8,981 bases of DNA from Massilia sp. (GTDB taxonomy: Bacteria; Pseudomonadota; Gammaproteobacteria; Burkholderiales; Burkholderiaceae_D), in NCBI GenBank assembly GCA_028291845.1, contig JAQGNM010000600.1:1-8981 (forward strand), read 5' to 3'. The notes below the pieces were generated by a model, which had not been told where the DNA came from, made no database searches, and worked only from the letters and a program-made list of their open reading frames with translations. Position 1 is the stretch's first letter; every line of letters begins with the position of its first letter. The position numbers and the translations under genes were made by a program. Shown here piece by piece: positions 6,657 to 8,981 of this stretch.

Positions 6657-7757
6657 ATGCGCGCCCCACATCTGCGCCCAGCAGCATCCCTTTCACTGAT
6701 GGCCGTCGGCATCGCCGTTTTCCTCACCGGCTGCACCACCCCGCCGGTGATGCAGCAAGGCCCGGTGGCGCCGGCGCCGGCCACCTCCACGACTGAACCG
6801 GAAGCGCAGGTGCTGACGCCGCGCATGGCGCAGGAAGCCGAACAACTGAGCCGCATGGCCACCTTGCAGGACCGCCTGTACCGCGTCGCCGCCCCCCTGC
6901 TGATCGCCAACGCCGACCTGTGCAAGGGCCAGGCCCGCAACCTGCTCGGCTTCACCGCCAAGAACCGCTACTCCTACCCCGGCAACTACAACGAAGCCGC
7001 CCACGTCGCCTTCGGCATGGGCGAACACCTGCAGGTCACCGGCGTGCTGGCCGGCAGCGGCGCCGCCCAGGCCGGACTCAAACGGGGCGACCGTCTGCTC
7101 ACCGCCGGCGGCAAGAAGCTGCCGACCGGCGCCAATGCCTCGACCACCGCGGGCAGCGTGTTCGGCCCCCTGTTGGCGGCCAATTCGCAGCTGGCCATGG
7201 GCATCGAGCGCGACGGCGACAAGCGCTCGCTGACCGTGCCGGTGACCCGCGCCTGCGGTTTCGGTATCGAACTGGGCAACGCCGACAACATCAACGCCTA
7301 CAACGACGGCAGCCGCGTGATGGTCACCCGCGGCATGATCGGCTTTACCCGCAACGACGACGAACTGGCCTACCTGCTGGCCACCGGCATGGCGCACAAC
7401 CTGCTGGGCCACCCGGCTTCGCAGCGCTATGCCGGCACCGTCGGCAGCATCATCGACAACCTGGTGAAAGTGCAGCCGGATACCTCGATGCTGATCGGCA
7501 GCGGCGGCATCAAGGCCATGAGCGCCGACAGCGACGTCGCCGCCGACCGCCTGGCCCTGTACCTGGCCGCGCGCGCCGGTTACAACATCGATGGCGCCGC
7601 GCCGTTCTGGAAGCGGCTGGCGGCTACCTATCCGGCCACGGTGTTGAACGGCTTCGTCGCCAACCACCCCGCCACCGCGGCGCGCCTGGCGGGCATCGAA
7701 AAGGCGACAGCTGAAATCAAGTCGAAGCAGTCGGGCAAAAAGGCGCTGATGCCGTAA
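6657..7757 (+). CDS. Outer-membrane-type lipoprotein with PDZ and degenerate M48 metallopeptidase domain (putative pseudoprotease)
   Basis: The product has 366 residues. Residues 1-25 form a lipoprotein signal peptide: basic start, hydrophobic core, then lipobox L23-T24-G25-C26. Thr at +2 suggests outer-membrane sorting. A Pro/Ala/Thr-rich linker follows. Residues about 110-185 look like a PDZ domain (VTGVLAGSGAAQAGLKRGDRLL). The C-terminal part resembles PDZ-containing M48 peptidases: DDELAYLLATGMAHNLLGHP at 234-253, then DVAADRLALYLAARAGYNID from 293. In active relatives the first stretch reads HExxH and the second has E-A-D. Here T243 and G244 replace His and Glu, H247 remains, and A295 replaces the third ligand Glu. 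No other HExxH exists in the protein, so proteolysis is unlikely. It is last in the ribF-dut run and would be processed by LspA from the same run. A role as a binding or chaperone-like envelope protein is inference. A strong terminator follows. Confidence 0.85.
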   Translation: MRAPHLRPAASLSLMAVGIAVFLTGCTTPPVMQQGPVAPAPATSTTEPEAQVLTPRMAQEAEQLSRMATLQDRLYRVAAPLLIANADLCKGQARNLLGFTAKNRYSYPGNYNEAAHVAFGMGEHLQVTGVLAGSGAAQAGLKRGDRLLTAGGKKLPTGANASTTAGSVFGPLLAANSQLAMGIERDGDKRSLTVPVTRACGFGIELGNADNINAYNDGSRVMVTRGMIGFTRNDDELAYLLATGMAHNLLGHPASQRYAGTVGSIIDNLVKVQPDTSMLIGSGGIKAMSADSDVAADRLALYLAARAGYNIDGAAPFWKRLAATYPATVLNGFVANHPATAARLAGIEKATAEIKSKQSGKKALMP

Positions 7758-7778
7758 CGGCTCTGAAGATAAGGATCG

Positions 7779-7817
7779 AAAAAAAGGGCCGGGTCGATTC
7801 GATCCTGCCCTTTTTTT
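7779..7817 (+). terminator. Bidirectional intrinsic terminator
   Basis: AAAAAAAGGGC (7779-7789) pairs with GCCCTTTTTTT (7807-7817). After one mismatch (C7790/T7806), an inner stem GGGTCG (7791-7796) pairs with CGATCC (7800-7805), including one G-U, around an ATT loop. The plus strand ends in seven T residues after the lipoprotein gene. Read on the minus strand, the A-tract supplies the U-tract for the convergent small gene, whose stop codon lies at 7819-7821. One hairpin therefore serves both genes. Confidence 0.9.
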
Positions 7818-7818
7818 A

Positions 7819-7962
7819 TTAAAAATTCGGAAAGTCGGGGAACAGGCTGCCCATCACCCAGGTCAGAAGGCCGCAAAACCCCACCGCGCCGACCAGCACG
7901 AGCAGCAGACGGCCGAACTTCGGCGAATCATCGGCTTTGTTTGTATTATGGTCGCTCTTCAT
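7819..7962 (-). CDS. Small single-pass membrane protein, unknown function (47 aa)
   Basis: A minus-strand frame runs from ATG at 7962 to TAA at 7819. It encodes a hydrophilic N-terminus (MKSDHNTNKADDSPKFGR), one strongly hydrophobic segment at about residues 19-40 and a short tail, SLFPDFPNF. A purine-rich GGGAAGAG (plus coordinates 7973-7966) precedes the ATG. The stop sits directly against the bidirectional terminator. These boundaries, plus the Lys/Asp-rich tail and single membrane span, argue for a real gene despite the size. I do not recognise a family. It converges on the lipoprotein gene and diverges from xdhC across 49 bp. A longer in-frame start further upstream would run into the xdhC coding region and is unlikely. 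Confidence 0.6.
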   Translation of the reverse strand: MKSDHNTNKADDSPKFGRLLLVLVGAVGFCGLLTWVMGSLFPDFPNF

Positions 7963-7984
7963 CCACTCTTCCCAAGGCGCGGTT

Positions 7985-8011
7985 TTGACAGCGCCCAGTA
8001 TATTCGATCCC
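7985..8011. promoter_or_regulatory. Compact divergent promoter region between the small gene and xdhC
   Basis: The 49-bp gap between the two starts contains AGTATATT at 7997-8004. Read rightward it gives a -10-like TATATT (7999-8004); read leftward it gives TATACT (8002-7997). For xdhC the start site would fall near the ATG at 8012, implying little or no leader, and there is no Shine-Dalgarno sequence. A perfect TTGACA sits at 7985-7990 but is only 8 bp from TATATT, too close for a normal promoter. Assignment is tentative. Confidence 0.3.
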
Positions 8012-8981
8012 ATGGACAGCATTGACCTTGAAGTATTAAAAACCGCCGCCGGCTGGATTGCCGACGGCCTGCGCTGCCAGTTGGTCACCGTGATCAAGAC
8101 CTGGGGCTCGAGCCCGCGCCCGATCGGCGCCCTGCTGGCCATTTGCGAAACCGGCCAGGTGGTCGGCTCGGTGTCGGGCGGCTGCATCGAGGACGACCTG
8201 ATCGCCGAAGTGAGAAATGTCGGCATCTCGCGCACACTGCCCGAAATCGTCAGCTACGGCATCAGCGCCGACGAGGCGCACCGCTTTGGTTTGCCCTGCG
8301 GCGGCACCATCGAGCTGGCGATCGAGCCGCTGGGCTTGCACAGCGGCGTGGCCGATCTGCTGGCGCGGCTGGACCGCCACGAGCTGGTGGCGCGCCGTCT
8401 CGATCTCAAAACCGGCGCGGTGACGCTCGGCGCCAGCCCGCCGGGACTGGTCCTGAATGTCGACCAGGACACGCTCACCAGCGTGCACGGCCCGCGATGG
8501 CGCCTGTTCATCATCGGCGCCGGCCAGCTGTCGCGTTTCGTCGCGCAAGTGGCGACCGCGATGGATTACCACGTCACCGTGTGCGACCCGCGCGAAGAGT
8601 ACCGCAGCGGCTGGTCGGTCCCTGGCGTGCGGGTGGTGCACATGATGCCCGACGACCTGGTGCTCGAATCGCATCTCGATGCCAGGAGCGCCGTGCTGGC
8701 GCTGACCCACGACCCCAAGCTGGACGACCTGGCGCTGATGGAGGCCTTGAAATCGGCGGCTTTCTATGTCGGCGCGATCGGCTCGCGCGCCAACAACAAC
8801 AAGCGGCGCGAACGACTCAAACTGTTCGACGTCAGCGAGGCGCAGCTGGCCAGGCTGCACGGCCCGGTGGGTCTGTACATCGGCAGCAAGACGCCGGCCG
8901 AAATCGCGATCTCGATTTTGGCCGAACTCACGGCCGTCAAGAACGCGGTGCCGGCCGCCATGCTGGTGCCGCACGCCGCCG
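8012..8981 (+). CDS. XdhC family protein (molybdenum cofactor sulfuration/insertion factor), 3' end outside the window
   Basis: An open frame of 323 codons starts at ATG 8012 (MDSIDLEVLK) and runs off the right edge without a stop. XdhC-family proteins bind molybdenum cofactor, promote its sulfuration and deliver it to xanthine-dehydrogenase-type hydroxylases in the cytoplasm. The N-terminal XdhC/CoxI domain shows TWGSSPRPIGALLAI (about 31-45), GSVSGGCIEDDL with C58, and FGLPCGGTIEL with C96. The C-terminal Rossmann domain begins LFIIGAGQLSRF (G169-A-G-Q), followed by THDPKLDD, FYVGAIGSR (251-259) and GLYIGSKTPAEIAISILAEL, which normally lies near the end of the protein; little is therefore missing. 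Whether it serves xanthine dehydrogenase or another molybdenum hydroxylase cannot be told here. It diverges from the small membrane-protein gene. Confidence 0.93.
   Translation, partial: MDSIDLEVLKTAAGWIADGLRCQLVTVIKTWGSSPRPIGALLAICETGQVVGSVSGGCIEDDLIAEVRNVGISRTLPEIVSYGISADEAHRFGLPCGGTIELAIEPLGLHSGVADLLARLDRHELVARRLDLKTGAVTLGASPPGLVLNVDQDTLTSVHGPRWRLFIIGAGQLSRFVAQVATAMDYHVTVCDPREEYRSGWSVPGVRVVHMMPDDLVLESHLDARSAVLALTHDPKLDDLALMEALKSAAFYVGAIGSRANNNKRRERLKLFDVSEAQLARLHGPVGLYIGSKTPAEIAISILAELTAVKNAVPAAMLVPHAA

Noticed and set aside
6657..7757. Pseudogene call for the M48-like gene
   Set aside because: The reading frame, signal peptide, PDZ region, ribosome binding site and terminator are all intact; only the metal-site residues differ, so a functional non-catalytic protein is the better reading.
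8036..8974. Minus-strand open frame of 312 codons near the right edge
   Set aside because: It is antisense to the XdhC-family gene, which carries clear motifs on the plus strand. Its translation is low-complexity and unlike any family.

Overview
The window is GC-rich and compact. It reads as a chromosomal housekeeping block of a betaproteobacterium, most likely an Oxalobacteraceae member near Massilia, Duganella or Janthinobacterium. That placement is an inference from protein character, base composition and the gene order ribF-ileS-lspA-coaBC-dut; no database search was possible.

Layout: (1) Positions 1-174 hold the last 36 codons of an unidentified gene and its intrinsic terminator. (2) Positions 175-353 hold the ribF leader: a TATAAT element at 250-255, phased short repeats, and a possible 6-codon leader ORF whose stop overlaps the ribF start. 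(3) Positions 354-7757 hold six genes on the plus strand: ribF (FMN/FAD synthesis), ileS (isoleucyl-tRNA synthetase), lspA (lipoprotein signal peptidase), coaBC (coenzyme A synthesis), dut (dUTPase) and a PDZ/M48-like lipoprotein. Gaps between them are 79, 57, 34, -4 and 44 nt. No clear intrinsic terminator lies between them, so they could be one transcription unit. (4) A strong bidirectional terminator at 7779-7817 separates this block from a small convergent membrane-protein gene on the minus strand (7819-7962). (5) Diverging from that small gene across only 49 bp is an XdhC-family gene, which runs off the right edge.

How the genes relate: RibF makes FMN, which the CoaC half of CoaBC needs as cofactor. 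LspA cleaves lipoprotein signal peptides, and the last gene of the run encodes a lipoprotein with a clear lipobox. IleS and Dut serve translation and nucleotide-pool hygiene. XdhC would serve molybdenum-cofactor maturation for a xanthine-dehydrogenase-type enzyme presumably encoded nearby.

Most of the window is ordinary core genome. The best candidate for something undescribed is the lipoprotein at 6657-7757. It keeps an M48 metallopeptidase framework, but the HExxH motif reads T-G-M-A-H and the expected third zinc-ligand Glu reads Ala, so it looks like a catalytically dead pseudoprotease. Smaller points are the ribF mini-ORF and repeats, a 10-bp tandem repeat across the dut stop, and the compact divergent region before xdhC. 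I see no mobile element, CRISPR array, RNA gene or novel multi-gene system.
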